Positions 1 to 15,492 of a stretch of 64,000 nt of DNA are shown here, piece by piece. This DNA is from Pithys albifrons albifrons (Eukaryota; Chordata; Aves; Passeriformes; Thamnophilidae), in the NCBI RefSeq assembly GCF_047495875.1, contig NC_092467.1, forward strand, positions 15,961,566 through 16,025,565, given 5' to 3'. The number at the start of each line of letters is the position of its first letter. Position 1 is the first letter of the stretch. The translations under genes and the position numbers were made by a program. Under the pieces are notes generated by a model, which was not told the DNA's origin, did not search any database, and worked only from the letters and a program-made list of their open reading frames with translations.

Positions 1-3000
1 CATTTACCTTAGAATAGTTTCTCTAAGTTTTAGAGGTATGCCAAGATGTGGCACTAGTAGAAATTCTCTTAATTAATTATCTCTGAAGAGAACATCTTTA
101 TCCTAAAGATTTTACTACAGTCAAAGCAACAGTATTTTCACAGCAATTGCTGTAAATTATGACTTTACTCATCAATGAAAGTACAAAAGCAATAACTTTA
201 GCTGAAATATTTTGGAAGATAAAGTGGATCTTGAATCTCATAGTGACTTCACAGTTATGATGCAAAAAAATCTGACCAAGTGGGGAAGAAAAAAAGGCAG
301 AGAGGGGTACAGGGGACATAGCAAATATAAAAATAAATGCAATAAATGCAAGGATCTATTATGGGGAACTTCTGAATCACTAACAGGGAACCATTTACCA
401 AAAATACTTTACAATAGGCATTTGGAATGAGAGGAATATTACCTTTATTAATCTCTATTTTCCAATTACTGCAAAAATGACATAGTGGACCTGAGTTAAT
501 AAGAAAAGCTTAAACAGCAAAGTTCTTCCTTCTCTCATGATGGCCTGAGATTTCAGATTTTCTTTTCTGTACTGGAAAGAGTACTTTGAATTGGAATATT
601 AGTGATCAAGGTTTCAAATTCAAGACTTTACCCCTGTGCCTTTTTTATGTCCAGTGTGTGCCTTGATCTTTATTATATTAGCTATCCTCAGGCAGAGCTC
701 TATATCATCTGATATAGCTGTTCCACTTTCTATTAATAATTAAACATCAACTATATAAGGAAGTGAGAGAGAATGAGTGGCCAGGTTGAGATCTCTGTTC
801 AAAGGCATTTATTAATGCATAATTAAATCTAATGCATAAGTATGCAAAAATAGATACTGATTCATTTAAACATGGGAGCAGACCTTATGGAAAAAACAAA
901 GACTTAAACCAACCCACAGTTTAACCGAGTGTGCTGATCACCAGATTATCAGTTCCACTGGGGTGAGTAATCTAATCTGAGAGATAAACAAGTCCATGGC
1001 CCAGTCTCCGACCACAGACTTCATCCTAACATGAGAAGTTTCCCCTGAAAATAGTACAAGTCGCAACAAGTTTTTGCTTTGATAAATCAGTATTATCCCC
1101 ACATAACATAAAAGAAAGCTCCAAAGCATTTCGTAGCAAAATTTCCATACCAATTCTAGTAGACAGCAAAATGAAGAACATAAAACTTCCCTGTTTTATA
1201 CATGACTAAATTTTGGCTTAAAATGATACTAAAAGATGGGCAGGCAAGATCCTATGGCATCATTTGCCTCAGCTTGCATTAAGTGTTACTAAAATTGTTC
1301 TGTCAGCATTCTGAGGTCACAGGAAGAAACATGAAAAAAAGCCTCCAACTTGTAAAAGCTGTAAAGGGAGTGGAGGGCACTGCTCTAACACCTTCTCAGT
1401 TGGCCAAAGGACAAAACTGAGCTGGAGTTGGTGGTAGTATATCAAACCATCACAAAGCCACACAGTGGCATCTCCTCACTGCCTGCCTGGGCAGATATTG
1501 CATCTTTCACATCCGCTAACAAGATCCTGTGATTTCACCACAACCCACAACTCCATTAGCAATTATGTAGCCACAGCATAAATTGTATTGTATGCACATA
1601 TCTCATCTTCAGCATAGTGGCTCAGCATAAATATATAGGTATAGTGACTCAATATAAATAGACAGGTTGTATGTTATATACATGTTGCATCATTACCAGA
1701 AATGAGGTAGCCTGTGGTAATAGCAATATTCAGCTTCACAATCGAAGGGTCACCCCTGTAAACATATCAAAAATACATAGTTACAGTCCTTATAATAAAG
1801 TAATTTGCAAAGGACAAACACAATGTCCATCAGGTCACTGTATGGTTGGCTCATCAGTAAGATATTATGCAATCTGGATAAGAAAGGTTCTAGTCAAGAA
1901 AATTGATTCCTTTTTCACCCAGATGAATGACATTCACTAACTACCCTAATCAGGATCAATCCCTGCCCCAAGAGCCTTGCTAGAGGTTAGAACTGAAATA
2001 GAGCAAGCACTCTGAGCTGGCTTCTCTGGAAACGGAGGATAAAAGAAAACAGCCCGAGCAATGCCTCTTAGCCCTTTAACTGACACTCTATCTCCATTTT
2101 TATCTTCTGCCAGGGTTAAAACTTTGTTAAGGATGACAAAAATATCTTGCTCAGCTGGTGCTTTTCACATTCAGAATCTGATGGATGCTTACAGGGATAA
2201 ATGGAGTAGACATGAAAGGAATTATTTGCCAGTTCTTTGGAGCCATGGAACCTTCAAGGAAAAATGCTTTCCAGAGGAGTTTCACACCTTTTGGGTGCCA
2301 AACATTCAGCAAGTAAAGCTCTTAGTAGCATATACACAACTTCAGTTCCTCTAGAATATTCAAAAACCCCAAACTTATGATTACAGATCAAGAAAGGGAA
2401 GCATCCACATTACAGAAAGCACCGTTTGTCCTTTCCCCCCACTGTCCTCTGTGCATTCCTATTTTGAGGAGTTTCCTAAGCTAATCTCTTTTCCTTGGCA
2501 TAAAAGATCCTAACTTTTAAAAGTAAGTTGTGCAATTAATCTAGCTATGTTTTATTTAAGTAAAAGTGATAGATCAACAGATTGATAAAATGTGGACTGC
2601 TCAAGACAAGCTGTGAAAGCAACCATTGTTGTAAACCTTCTGAGAAAAAAGGAACCTAACAGTGCTTACAGCCACCTCTAATACAAAGTCTACCTCAACC
2701 AGAACACAGTAAAATGCTATTATACTTAGCTGTTATTTCCTAATCCTGTTAAAATGGAGCAGTGAAAGGAATTTCCTGTATTATTACAATCTGTTCACTA
2801 AATGTTAACGCTTTCTTAGTGTCTACAATTAATTGCTTCCCTCATTGAAAGGTTAGCTTACAGGAACATAGGACTCATAAATCCAGAATTCTGCTGTTAG
2901 GGGAAGAAAAAACATTACCAGGAGAGTCTGGAGCTCACTCCAAGTCCATGGCCATAGAGGCTCGCTTAACTACAACTTGAGATAGGACAATTTTTCCATG

Positions 3001-4274
3001 GCTTCAAAACCTGATTTCATGAGCTTTGTAGGTTGTGGGTTGAGTGCTTCTTTAGGTTTAGACAAAGAGCACAGACAGATGCGTTCTCACAACTTTAGCA
3101 GATACTCTTACAGTTACAGCCCTCCTGTTAGAGCTTCCAGCTGCAGCAGCAGCATCATAACCCAACTTCTACATGGTCGCAACACACTTTAGCACATAAC
3201 CATCAAGATTGAGCCTGCACTCAGGAGCCTTCCTAATTCTTCTCCAGAGAAGAGGCAAAGGACTGAGTATATGAAATTGGTTCCTTGATACTGGTAAACA
3301 TGAATTAACTGGATGAGACAGGGAATGGTTCACTTTCCTTCTTTTTTCTCCCAGAGAATGGTTACTTTGCAACAAACTTCTCTAGACTTTCTAAACCAAC
3401 ACTTCAGCAATATATATGGCTGCACTGTCCATCTATCACATCCCTTCAAGTAGAGTTTTTGTTAGAATTTCAAATTAATCTCAATTAATGGAAAACAGAA
3501 TTTAGTCTGAAATCTTCTAGATTTCCTCATTTATCTCCTTGAATGGAAAGTGCAATGGAGTTAATGAGCCCTAATGTTTGCAGCCTAGTTTTGATGCAAG
3601 CAAGAGCCAGGAATGACAAACAGGGAGTAACTTGAATAAGCTATTGGGAAAAGCTATCTCTTAGGTGATTGCTAAGGAGGCATGTGTGGCAAATGAATTA
3701 TACATGAATACACACAGGCAGATAGAACAAACAAAAGCACACATGACTTTTTCAAACTTCTTTGCAGATGTAGAGTCATATAAAACACTAATCAAACATC
3801 AGACTTGAACTGTAATGACTGTAAAGTGAACAGCTACAGGAAAGAGCCTGCTTTTCTATGAAGCTGTAATTTAATTCACTTATTTCACTTGTTTACATCT
3901 TCTCCCTCTCCTTATCTGATCTCTACCACCTCCACATTTTCTACTGTGTGATTCACACCACCTCAAAAACAATTCTACAGCATCTGTTGGCTAGTCTGTA
4001 GTACATATAGAAAAAAAGGAAACATGTTATGAGAAGGTCCAGACCATCAAAAAACATATATATACACAATACTGATACTTCCCTGCAAATCTCCAATGCT
4101 CCAGTCTTTGTTACGCATCTGTTTTCAGTCATACCACATTCTTTGTCCATTGAGCCCAAACCTTAGCAGGAGTTCTGATCCCTTTCAAGATATATGGGTA
4201 TCATTATCATCATGTATTTAAGCTTTGCATGAACCCAAAACTTAGGCTGAAATATGTAGAGGCTCAGAACTGGT

Positions 4275-4312
4275 GATTTTTCATTATAGATAATAGATTT
4301 TTCATTATAGAT
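4275..4312. repeat. Short direct repeat, period 21
   Basis: The word gatttttcattatagat occurs at 4275-4291 and again at 4296-4312. This looks like a small replication-slippage duplication in AT-rich DNA. No function is implied. Confidence 0.7.
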
Positions 4313-7300
4313 ATCTTTAAATCACATGGAAAAGAATTATTCAGTACTGTCATACAATCAATGACTACACAAAGATGGTAGAAATAACTAATGGAAAAAT
4401 TGTCTGAATAAAAACCTTCCCAGTAGTAAAAACTGGGGGTTTTTTTCGAGTTACCTGGGCTAGAACTGTGCAACCAAGCTGTGTGAAGGACTCATGAAGG
4501 ACTAATGGACATTTACTCACAAACTACTGAAACTAGATTCACAAATATTTCTTATATTGTTAATAATAGATTCCTACAGAAAGGCTCATGCATATTTCAT
4601 GTCTGTAAATGACCAAGTCCCACATCACAATCTCAGATTGAGCAGCCTTGCAACAGTCCCTCTGGCATTTCCCATATAATTTGGTTTTTTGCTCTTCAGT
4701 CAAGACTATGTGGATTCCACTACAAATCAATGTAAAAATCATAAGCAACTTACAACTTAATGTAGAGCTAAGCCATAAAACAGACTGGGGGAAAAAACCA
4801 AACCACAGTTAAAGCTCTACATGGTTACCTAAGACATTAATTGATTTGTACCAGGAACTCAGATGACGTAAGGGGGACTGCACAGACTAATGCTGGGCAT
4901 CTCATTCTTAAGAGATGTAGAAGTCAACCTTAGATGAAATCGTGCAGCTGCAAATTTGAACAAAATCACCCTACACTTCTGGCTTCCCTGGAAGAAGAAA
5001 GTGTAACTTAAAGCTGTGTTTCTCACAGGCTGCATACAAGTACTTGTAAAGCTATGGCCAATACTATGTGTGGCCTTCCTTTGCATTTAATCACTTGCAT
5101 GCACATGAATTCAAATCATTGCAATGTTTTAAATACAGCAATACTTCACATATTTTAAAATTTACGATAATCACTGAAGATACTAATTTACACATCTCAA
5201 GTGTGTTCTATGTGGTTTTGACTGACAAACTCCTGAAACCACTAAGATAATTTTGACCAAGAAATAATTTACAGTAATTCTGCCATAAAATGAAGCTGAA
5301 TCTTTGATTTAAAGCACAAAGATTAGCCATACTTCCACTAGATTTTAATGTTTTCCTTACTCTACCAAGTGCAAATAAAACCACAGATAGCAATTTGTAA
5401 ACATGGCCAAATTAAAAAAAATATTTGGAAGCAATAGTAAAGTACAGAAAAAGTCCACAAAGGCAGATGGATTTTCTCTAAGATTTAATGTTTTCACATC
5501 ATCTACTATGCTAAGGCTTTATAAGCAACACTAAGCTTTCACGATACAAAAATATCTGATTTTGTATAATGCAATAAAATTTTTTTCAAACTTATTAAGA
5601 ACAAAAATGGTTTGATTTCTATTTAATTTTATTTATCCTTGGAATTACTCCAGGAAAATCTAATAAATGGGAAGATCCAGTTTATCATCCCCAAGAGGCT
5701 TTTATTTCTGCCACTCATTACTTCTTTTGTTCCGCTTATAACAACAGCTACTCAGACAAACCAGGATAAAAGCTTCTATCGGATAAAGCTTGTAACACTC
5801 ACCAAGAGAGCCATAATAACATGCTGCTTTTCAACATGGTTAACAGATCTCATAAGATAGTCAGACTGTATTTGGTCTCCTTAAAGATACCGGAATGCAA
5901 CCAAAGAAAACAGTCAGCAATTTAATCATATATCACTACATACAGAAGAGGCCAGTGTTGCCTAAAGATGTGTTATGCACATCCATGGCAGGTCCATGGC
6001 AGAATGCTTCAAGAACACAATCCTGTGTAGTCCATGCTACACTGTCATTAACTTACAATAACGTAAGACCACAACAAGCATCAGATTTAAGTGAGTTTAA
6101 ACTGACTCCTGGAGTGGTCATTTGACAAGGTTAAATGCAACAGTCCATGACAGAAACATGAAATGAAACAAAGTAATTAGTTATTCCTCAGGAAACAAAT
6201 AGTCTCCTTCTAATATAGGCAAAGAGTTCCAGAGGATGATGAGTAAAGTGACAAATCTATAATTAACACAAATCAAATGAAGTCATATTGTTCCTCCTCC
6301 CTCAAAAAGTGTGAAACAAAACCATATAACTAAAAATCAAGAAAATATAAGCTTCCTATTGAATATTTTGGTAACTAGATAAAATATTAGATATCTGTTT
6401 ACTAAATACTCTTATTGCTTGTGAAGTATCTACCCCTGAAACTTTCATAGTTATTGTTAAAATGAAGACTGATAGGGAGGCAGAAATATCAACATCTACA
6501 TTTATCAATTTAGACATATATATTTTGGACATATAATGGGCCACCCCAACTTTCACACAGATATACACTCTCCAGTTCTGCAAAAGCTTTCCAATTTCAC
6601 CTTAAAATAATTACAGTAAATAGCATCATTTCAGTCATACTGACTTAGATACAGTTTGCTCTTTAGTAACTCATTATGCTATTCCAAATCAATTGCTTGT
6701 ATTTAATATATTCCACTTCAGAGACACACTGCACTAAGACATTAATATTGACAAAATAATTAACAAATTGTCAAATCCTATGGACATAAAAATGGACGCA
6801 TCACAACTACATATTTAATGGGAAATGAAACTATTATTTCAGCAATTAATACACTGCAGGATTTTTTTCTTCTCAATTATTTTATTGTGTAAATACAACA
6901 TATATGTAACATGCCTTACCAGAGATGGTCAGCATTAACAGCATCATCATACAACAAAATATATAGGCAAAATCCTCCCACCACCAAGGCGTGGAATGTG
7001 GACACTGTCCTGAAAAAGAGATCACAGTCACAAGAGGTACTGCCACTCACAACTTGCTATACTGTGCTTAAGGTAGGATGTCTTCAAAGACATTCTGGAC
7101 TGTATCCAAATACTTCTCTGGAAGACAATAATCTGCCCTTTACACTATATCCAACCACTTAGTAGCAACAGGTGTGAATAAAAAGTCAAAGAGAAGGAAT
7201 CTATGAGGTTGGAGAGGAACTGGTGATACTAGATAGAAAGCAGAGTCTTATAAGTAAGAGAGATCTTAATTTTCCTGCAATTATTCCATAAATTAATGAA

Positions 7301-8198
7301 TCCTTAAAGACAGTATGACATCTATTTCTCTAACAAATGCCTCATGCATTGCCCCATTTGCTGGAAAATCTGTATGCATTTCAGATTCTTACTGGCCCAT
7401 GAATCCTGCAGCAGTAAAGTCTGCCAAGTTCAGGTTTGGAAAGTGGCATTAAATGAAAAATCCTAAGTTTCAGATAGAACTTCTGGTGCATTTCAAGTAG
7501 ATTCTGGTTTTCAAAGACAAAACTTGTGTAACAAAAGGTTGTAGCTGAGTACTCAAGGTATATTAGCTATAGGTTCATATGAACTAGCAGCTCACAGCTT
7601 TATTTTACACTTCTCTTGTTTGATGTAAGTCACAGTAATCAGAGTTACCTTGTCCCTGCTTCAGAACTCAACACTTTTTTTCCCAAAGACAGCAGTCTGC
7701 AGCATACAGGCTGCGTGCACACTGAAGATAAACTCTGCATGTTAACAAGCACTTAAAGAGAAACCTATTTAGAGGCCCCAGCAGGGTTTCTGCCAGCACA
7801 CAGGCCAGGACCACTCTTGGCCTTTTGAGTCCACATGTATTCTTGGTAGGTAGAACAATGCAATGGGCATAGGTCCAAACTGCCTAACCTTCCTCCTCCA
7901 GCCAGGGGTTTAACACTACAATAAACTGCATCTAACACTGTGTGGCCGTTGTCTGCTTTCCCACTTTTCAAGTGTGACTACTACAGAAAAATTATGTGAC
8001 AAAATAGCTGTACTGAATTACAGATATTGTTTGAAAGATGAGAACTAAGTTCAGTGCTGGGTGATTGGAAACACATTCACATGATATTCACACCAATAAC
8101 AATATGCACACAAATGTACAGATGCTGTGAGTTGTTAGTCTTGACATTGTGCATATTGAATACATGTATTTGGAGGTCATTAATATTTTAAATGTCCT

Positions 8199-8222
8199 TA
8201 AGGCACTCTCAGGAGTGCCTTA
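8199..8222. repeat. Perfect 10-bp inverted repeat with 4-nt loop
   Basis: The arm taaggcactc (8199-8208) is followed by the loop tcag and then the exact reverse complement gagtgcctta (8213-8222). RNA from either strand would fold into a short stable hairpin. The stem is too short for a typical pre-miRNA and nothing else marks it as functional. Confidence 0.75.
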
Positions 8223-11200
8223 CCATTCAAGATTTGAAGAAAATACCTCACTTTCTGTGGAAGACTTTGCAAAGAAAGAGTAGGTTATAATCCCTACTCT
8301 GTTCCCAGAAGCTATTATCTATTGGCAATAGAAGATTCTGTAATCTTTCATAAAAAAAGACTCTATTTGCAATTTGTTCAAAGAGTGTCATTGTGCTATT
8401 TTCAGTACCTTTTTGATAGTGTTCCAGAAAGTGCATGGAGGTTCACAGGCTGTGCTCCCCACTCTTTTTTTAACAAAGAAAGAAAATTTAATTATCAGAA
8501 TTTTAATTACAATTAATATTTTAATTAAAAGGTCTACTTTCACAACACAGAATTAGTGAAGATAGGAACTTTGCTTCCTTTTTTAAAACAAAGCATGGCT
8601 TGCAATATTAGTGTTTGAGAAACATCTGGAATTTTTGAACTTGAGGAGTGGATAATGCTCAAGAAGAAATATTTGTCCTAGAATATACTCATCATTTTAC
8701 AGTTGCAACTTGTCTCTGGAGTGGTGTTTATCCAAACCTAAGTCTTTAGAATACAAGCTAGACACAAGCAGAGCACTTGAAAGGAGAGAAATAAAAGAAA
8801 AAAAAAGAAGCAGATTTCCTCCTTAATTCTAGATTTTGAAGTTTCTCTGTAGAAGATGGAACAGAAGAAGGGAAATAGTACAACATTCCACATTAAATCA
8901 AACTATTGAGCTCCATACACTTCCTTGAAACTACTGTCAAAGCTTGCATCTTTTAACTCCTCATTAAACTGCAAAGGAACAAGTTGCACCGCTAAGTTGC
9001 ATACTTGTTTCTTCATTAATGAATATATATATTTTTTCACAACCACTTAATAGCAGTACAAACATGTATTATAGCAGAGGTGACAGGAATATATGCACAA
9101 CAACTGAAAGAGTTGCACTACACCTGTGGCAAAATACAGTTTTTAAACTCTTTTTGAGTATCTGCATAGTTAAGATGCCAGAACCAATTACTTTACTGGT
9201 TCTTAATTCTTGGAAGGTCAGAGAGCTGCAGCTCACATGCTTGATTACAAAGCACTCCAAACTGGAACAATGTATTTTAAATGCTACAGCTCATTTCAGG
9301 CACATGCACTCTTCCAGATTCAGCTGAGCTGATAAAAATGCATAACCATCCTCTCTGCCAGTTTCCTTCAGGATTGCCAACAGAATCGTTTGTGTGTGCA
9401 CTCCCTACACCAGTTCAATATAGGTCAAAATAACAACTACCTACTTTTAAATCATTTAAGTTAACCCAACTCATTTTATTGGGAGACAGTAACTTTATCT
9501 GCAGAGCTGTCTGAAGAATAAATATATACCGATCTACATTCTCTGAGGTCTCATTCCTTGAGATGTCTCTTCATTTTGGTGAAACACTGGAGTGATGAGG
9601 CAGTTTGAAAAAACACTGTGCCTTGGTTAGCAGAGCTGAAGTAACACAAGCACAGTTCGTCTTTCTTTCAGCTCATGCCCTCCTCAGGGCATGATGTTAT
9701 CATCAATAAGTTGTTGATGAACCATGCTTTGTGCTTCATGCCTTCTAACTCTAGAAGCAGGTGAAGCCCTGGATCACAACCCATCTTTGTGCAGTATCTA
9801 CATCCTGCTATTAACCCTAAGAAAAATAATGCAGAAAGAAGTAAAAAAGGGCATAGCCTGGGATGCTGTATCAACTTGAGCAGTTGAACACTACTCCAAA
9901 GTATCCCAGAGATTAAGAAGCAGCTTATTTCCAGCACATTTGTTATGTATGAAACAATTCATATGTTATTATGCAAAGCACTACCAAGCATGGGGTAAGT
10001 TCTTATAAAGCCTCTTAGGCAATTCAAGGGCCGCTTCATGTGGCTTAGAGACAGAAGTTCAGCTCCAAATGCCAATAGGTTAGTTTCCCTATCTGCCTCC
10101 ACTGCCAGTTGTAACAGTGATAAACCTAAGCTGCACTGATATTGTTATCCTACAAAGTTGTTCAGGCAATAGGTAATTATTCAAAGATTGATTGAAATTA
10201 GGATGGTTCCTTTAAGAGCAATGCAAAAGGACATTTGTCACATGGCAGGGCTGGACTATTTGCGTTGCTAGTGCTGCCTACAACAATAGAAACAATTTTA
10301 GAAGTATCCATCTGATACTACCTCTAAACATCACTGACAAGGAACAGTGATGCAACTAACACATTTTTGACTGCAGTAACAGCCATACAGCATATACTTT
10401 TGAACTTCAAACTTGACAGAATTCCAAGAAAATATTTTAAAGTTGTAATAGGCTACTCAAACAAAGTTGTACTGTACTAATTCATTTCAATTGGAGAACC
10501 TTGTGTATTATAAATCCTGTTCAGAGTAGTATATTGCAAATAACACATCACTGGTCACCTCATTTGCAGATACTACCCTATACTTCCTTTATGGCTTAAA
10601 AGAGAGGAAAGTGTCCAGGAAGATTCACAGGGTTGAACAGGTTTCTAACAGCGTTCTGTCTGAGGCAGCAAGTGTACTGCAGGTGGATCTACCTCAGTGA
10701 TGGAATGCAGAAACACAAAGGGAGTGAGGAAGGTTTTTAGACTGAGTTTCCACAATTCCTTCCTGAGTGTGTAGCCTGTGTCTGCCACAGCTTCTTCTTG
10801 CAGTCTCCTTCCCCGCCAACACACAGACATACCTGTCAAACCCGACTCTTCTCAATACTATGCCAAAGCTTCATTAAATTCCTTGGAAAAACACAGCTTA
10901 TATAAAAGAGTTTGTAGTGTAGTAGCACCAAAGAAGAGAAAGCAAACTGCTCTGCATCCAAAAGCACAACCACGGATATGTTAGCATTTAAATCGTGCAA
11001 TAAATTGCAATGCTTTTGATTTTCATATACGTTTGTAAGGGAATTTTGTATCTCCTCTTTACCAGAAGTGTCATAGAGCATCACTTCAGCATATTACCTC
11101 TCACTAGTCACTGTTTTCTTTTTTTACTGACTTGCACTTGGGCATCACTAACAAAGTGTTTAACATACAAGTGTTTGTAATGTTGTGTGTTCATGAAAGG

Positions 11201-14200
11201 GCCTCCACATTTCACATGCACAATTTGTTGCATGCCTGAAGCCAGCCCTCTGATCTTTACAGATTTTTAACTAACAATATGTAATAATTAACTAATAAGG
11301 TTTTCTGCACACAGGTGGTTCAGGTGTTGATTTCAGGTAGGTCACTAGCCATAGTTATTTTGAACACTCTACCTTGAATTCCATTCAATCTTCCGTTTTT
11401 GGCTGAGATTGTTAAAACCAGGTGTTATTCGTGTTGACACCCATGAACTTAAAACATGGAACAGGAGCTGAAATACAGTGAAACTGGCAACAGCAATGCC
11501 AATAGTCAGGTTGCTGAAGGAAGCCATTGTTCTTCAGCCTGTGAAGAGAAGCAGAAGGTAATTTCAGTCCATTCTCCATTTAACTATTTTAAGCAGAAAC
11601 AGAAAGTGCTTTTGACAGCTAAGGTATCAACAGAAATATTACTCACTGGAAGTTTCAACCTGTTCAAAGTTTCTACTTAAGCCTTAATAGTATAAAATTA
11701 AGCTCAAACTTTATACCTAAAAGTTGCATTTGGTTTCAGTTTTAACATTTGCATACCACATACATTTTTTGTGACCTAAAGTTGCATGTATTTTATCTAC
11801 ACAGAAAGGGGAGGGGGGGGCCAATGATGAGTGCAACTATCAGCTCTAAAGCCTCCACTCCTGTCCCAAGAAGCTCTGATGTTAAAACTCATCTCATTCT
11901 TACCAGATTGACTGCTGCCAACAGGATCTTACAACAATGAAATCCAATAAGCACAGCAGAGAGGTTTTCGGGTCAGCCTCAGGAAGCAATGGCCTCACTG
12001 CAGCTTTCTGGCTGTGTTCTTTACAGAGACAATAGTTCTTAATTTGCAGTGTTGACAGTCAAGGGCTTGTCCATATTTGAGATTTCTTCTTCTTCACTAA
12101 AGTCTAAACTTTGCACAATTTCACAGCATACTAAAAAGCTTCCTACCATCAGTGCTAACGGATTTTTCAGTTGCTTGATGTTTAGCTGTTTCATGAGGTC
12201 TAAACAAATAGCTAAACAATTCCAGACATAATTGTCAGTTTCTAAATGCTTCAGTCATTTCCCCTGAGTCATCAGTATTTGCAAGACAGAATGACATTTT
12301 CCCAGAAGCCACAAACTTCTGACATACATCTCCAATTTGATAGTGAAGTGTTTTATACTTAAAAACTGGCAGAGGTTAACAACTCATAAAAGGCAAAGAG
12401 AAAAGGGGGGGGAAATAGCCTAATGGCTTAATTTAAAATATTTAAATAATTATTTTAGTATCTATTCAAATAACTGCTGTCGCTTTAGTTTTACTTACAA
12501 AAATATCTAAAACTAAAATGAAGACTTATAGGATAGCATAATTTAATGTTATTACAGCAACCTAATGGTCAGCAAAAACTGATACAGTTACATAATACAT
12601 TTATATCCACCTTTATTTCACATGCATTACAGAATGAGTGAACATGCCTTAGATTTCTGAAATTGTATCTGCATTGCAGGTGGTAAGAAGCTTGAACTTC
12701 AGTGGGGGAAAAAAACAGTAAGAAAAGTCCACCAATTAAAATAACTTTTTTAAAATTTAGGGACAAGATTCTCACTTTGTGGTGTAAATGGTGACCATAT
12801 TGAAACACACAGATCAAGAAAAAATACTTTTGTCTTAAAAGACTTAGAAGCAGAAGGTTTGATTACCCCAAACTTTTTACCCTCCATCTCTTTTCTAGTT
12901 ATTTTCCCCAGAATTGAAGAGTAAACAACTTCCTCTGACTGGTACCACAGAGCGACAGCTACATAAACAAAAGCAGAACAAATAAGAGCAGATTGGTGAG
13001 TTAAACTGCATCATTATCATATGGATTTCATGTGTTTACTTCAGACCAGCTTTAATCCTGTCCTAGGGACTCCACAGTTTGCAGAACATACTTGATGTGC
13101 TCCTAGGGCCTATTTTCCTACTCAGCTGAACCCAAAAGGAATCCAGGCTGCATGCTCTGGGACACCTACACAACACAAATCATAGGGCAGCAAGTGGAGG
13201 TGATCAGGAGATTCAGTTGCTAAGTGCATTTTTAATCCAAACTAAAATTCTAATATACACATATTGCAGTGCATTGCATCAAACTAGTCAATTGCAGTTG
13301 TTTTCTGATGACCTGTTCTAGTTCAGCAGCATACTAGTCCCCCATACTTTTTAACAATTCTCTATTAAAACTTCCAATTTCAATTACTATCCTGAATACT
13401 CATTATTCTCAATTCTCCAAATACTTCTCCATCTGCCTCTACTGACCAGAAGATACAAACATAAATCAAACTTTATACAGTTTTTACACACTTGAAAGGA
13501 CCTGAGCCAATGGGCATTATGCTCGATTTTCCAAATGTTCACCATTTGAAGGAATAAAACAATCAATTTAGTAACTTCCAGTTTAAACCCACTGAGAAGC
13601 ACAGTATGTTACACATTCAGTGTATGGCCAAAACTTTGTTATTACACCACGTCATTTGTAGTAACCAAGTCTTCTCTTGGACAATGTAAGGGAACAAAAA
13701 CGAAATCAGTTGGTTTAATTCCTGAAGTGAAGGAAGCCAAAACCCAGGTTAAGGACAATTCTCTTTTGAAACATAACAAAATCACTGAACATCAATCACA
13801 CCTACCTCATCTTTTTGACTAAAATATAGCAATTCTCATGAAGCTACAAATTTTATTCATCTGTCATGACTACACCAGCACCTCTGAGTTCCAAAGACAT
13901 TGACATAAACTTGGACAAGAGAAAGCCATATTTTGTTTTGCTTCCTTAGTACCAGAAGATAAATAATGTTTCAGTGTTTGACAGGTGTTCACTTTAGTAT
14001 ATATCATGGAATTAACCAAAAAGCCTTCCAGCCATCCCGTGCAAGAAATGCATTAGAAGACTAATCTTTCTCCTAAAAAGCTTGCACAGGGTCCTTATTT
14101 TAAGAAAGGGAACTTTCACTGAAAGTGCCTGATATGACTTTTAGAAGTTTTAGCAGCAAATGCAAAACAATGATGCCCACAACAGAGAAATGTATGTGGG

Positions 14201-15492
14201 TTTAGAGAAGACAAGCGAGGTAGAGAAGAAACTATAGTCACTTAGTCTCTGTGGCTGGTCTCAGAGATACTCAAGTTTTGCAAGCCTGATTTCATATATA
14301 TTTATCAGATGCTGTTTAAGTAAATGAGCTTCCAAGTCAGTAATAATATCATATTTTACTTCAGCTAATTAATAGTGTTGTATTTTAATTCAAGGACCAT
14401 GTGTAAACACAGTGTTTCACATGAAATGGAAAGAAACAGTTCAGCAATAAACATTTTTTCAAATCTCTTAGTTGTTTTCAACCATATCCATTTTAACATG
14501 AAAATTACTGTCATTTAGCAGATTTTCTTTTAATTTAGAAGAAAAACCATTCATGTTGTGGAACCAAAGCTTATGACTTAAAAGAAACATAACAAGGTTC
14601 TGATTACATACAACTATTTTGCCCTGAGGACAGTGACCAAAATTTGTAAGCCAAAGGCAGCTTCAACCACACTGAGTTTTTTTCCCCTAAGAATCTTCTT
14701 ATAGCTGTCCAGCAAAGTCTGATCAAGATACAGAACTCTGTGGATTACACATGAGCAGACACTTTATCACCCAAACTGCATAGTCATTGATTACCATTCA
14801 GTCAGCTGATACGGGTTTTGAGCTAGTGGAAGGCTGGGTGGGGAAGGAGGTTTAGTTTAACTGCTTTGTAATTCAGGGGGGAAAGTACTATATCCATGTT
14901 GGTTCTTCACCATTAGTTTTTTAGCAGTAGTATTTTCCTGGCTTAGCCAAAATTACTATCTTAACAATTCAGTTTAACAGTAATTACATACACATGGTCA
15001 GAGCTTCACTCTTGCAGCTTTACAATGCAGTCTTTAGGTAAATAAATATCACCAAACACTTGAAAGTAACAGTTTCCAGCAAGGTGTTGCTTACATATGT
15101 CAAGTATGATTTCAAATTACTCTATTGAACCAGTAACTTTGAAAAAGTTAGTAACACAGCTTTTCCATCATACTCAGTAAGAGAAAAAAAATGTTGTTTT
15201 TCACCTGCTATTAACATACAATAGTTTTCCAGCAATTCTGTTTCTACTTGAAATTTAGAAGAAAAAGCAACATGAAGACCCAACATTCACTGACCCCCAA
15301 TATGAAAACCTTAGGGACTTCTGATAGAAACAAGTCAGCATTGTGCCATCAAATGCATTTAGCAGTTATGTTCCCTTCATCTTACTATTTCCACATCAAT
15401 TTTTCACATCATAAAAGTAAGAAATGCAACAGTATAGCCACAAGACATGGTAAGGAGGTGCAAAGCAACGTTTAAGGCCCTCAGCCCTTACT

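Larger units (their letters stand above)
1..15492. other. AT-rich non-coding stretch, no exon recognised
   Basis: The open frames here are short, lie on both strands and have no recognisable protein similarity. I looked on the minus strand for conserved TLCD4 peptides (the TLC-domain motifs expected if the gene of the 16-kb CpG island ran leftwards) and found none. The stretch holds a short direct repeat near 4.28 kb and a small perfect hairpin near 8.2 kb. It could be a long first intron of a leftward gene or intergenic DNA; the sequence does not decide between them. Confidence 0.5.

Noticed and set aside
9668..9937. Minus-strand frame beginning Met-Leu-Glu-Ile with a hydrophobic stretch, considered as a TLCD4 N-terminus
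   Set aside because: Only a few scattered residues resemble the TLCD4 N-terminus, and the following sequence does not continue the family.
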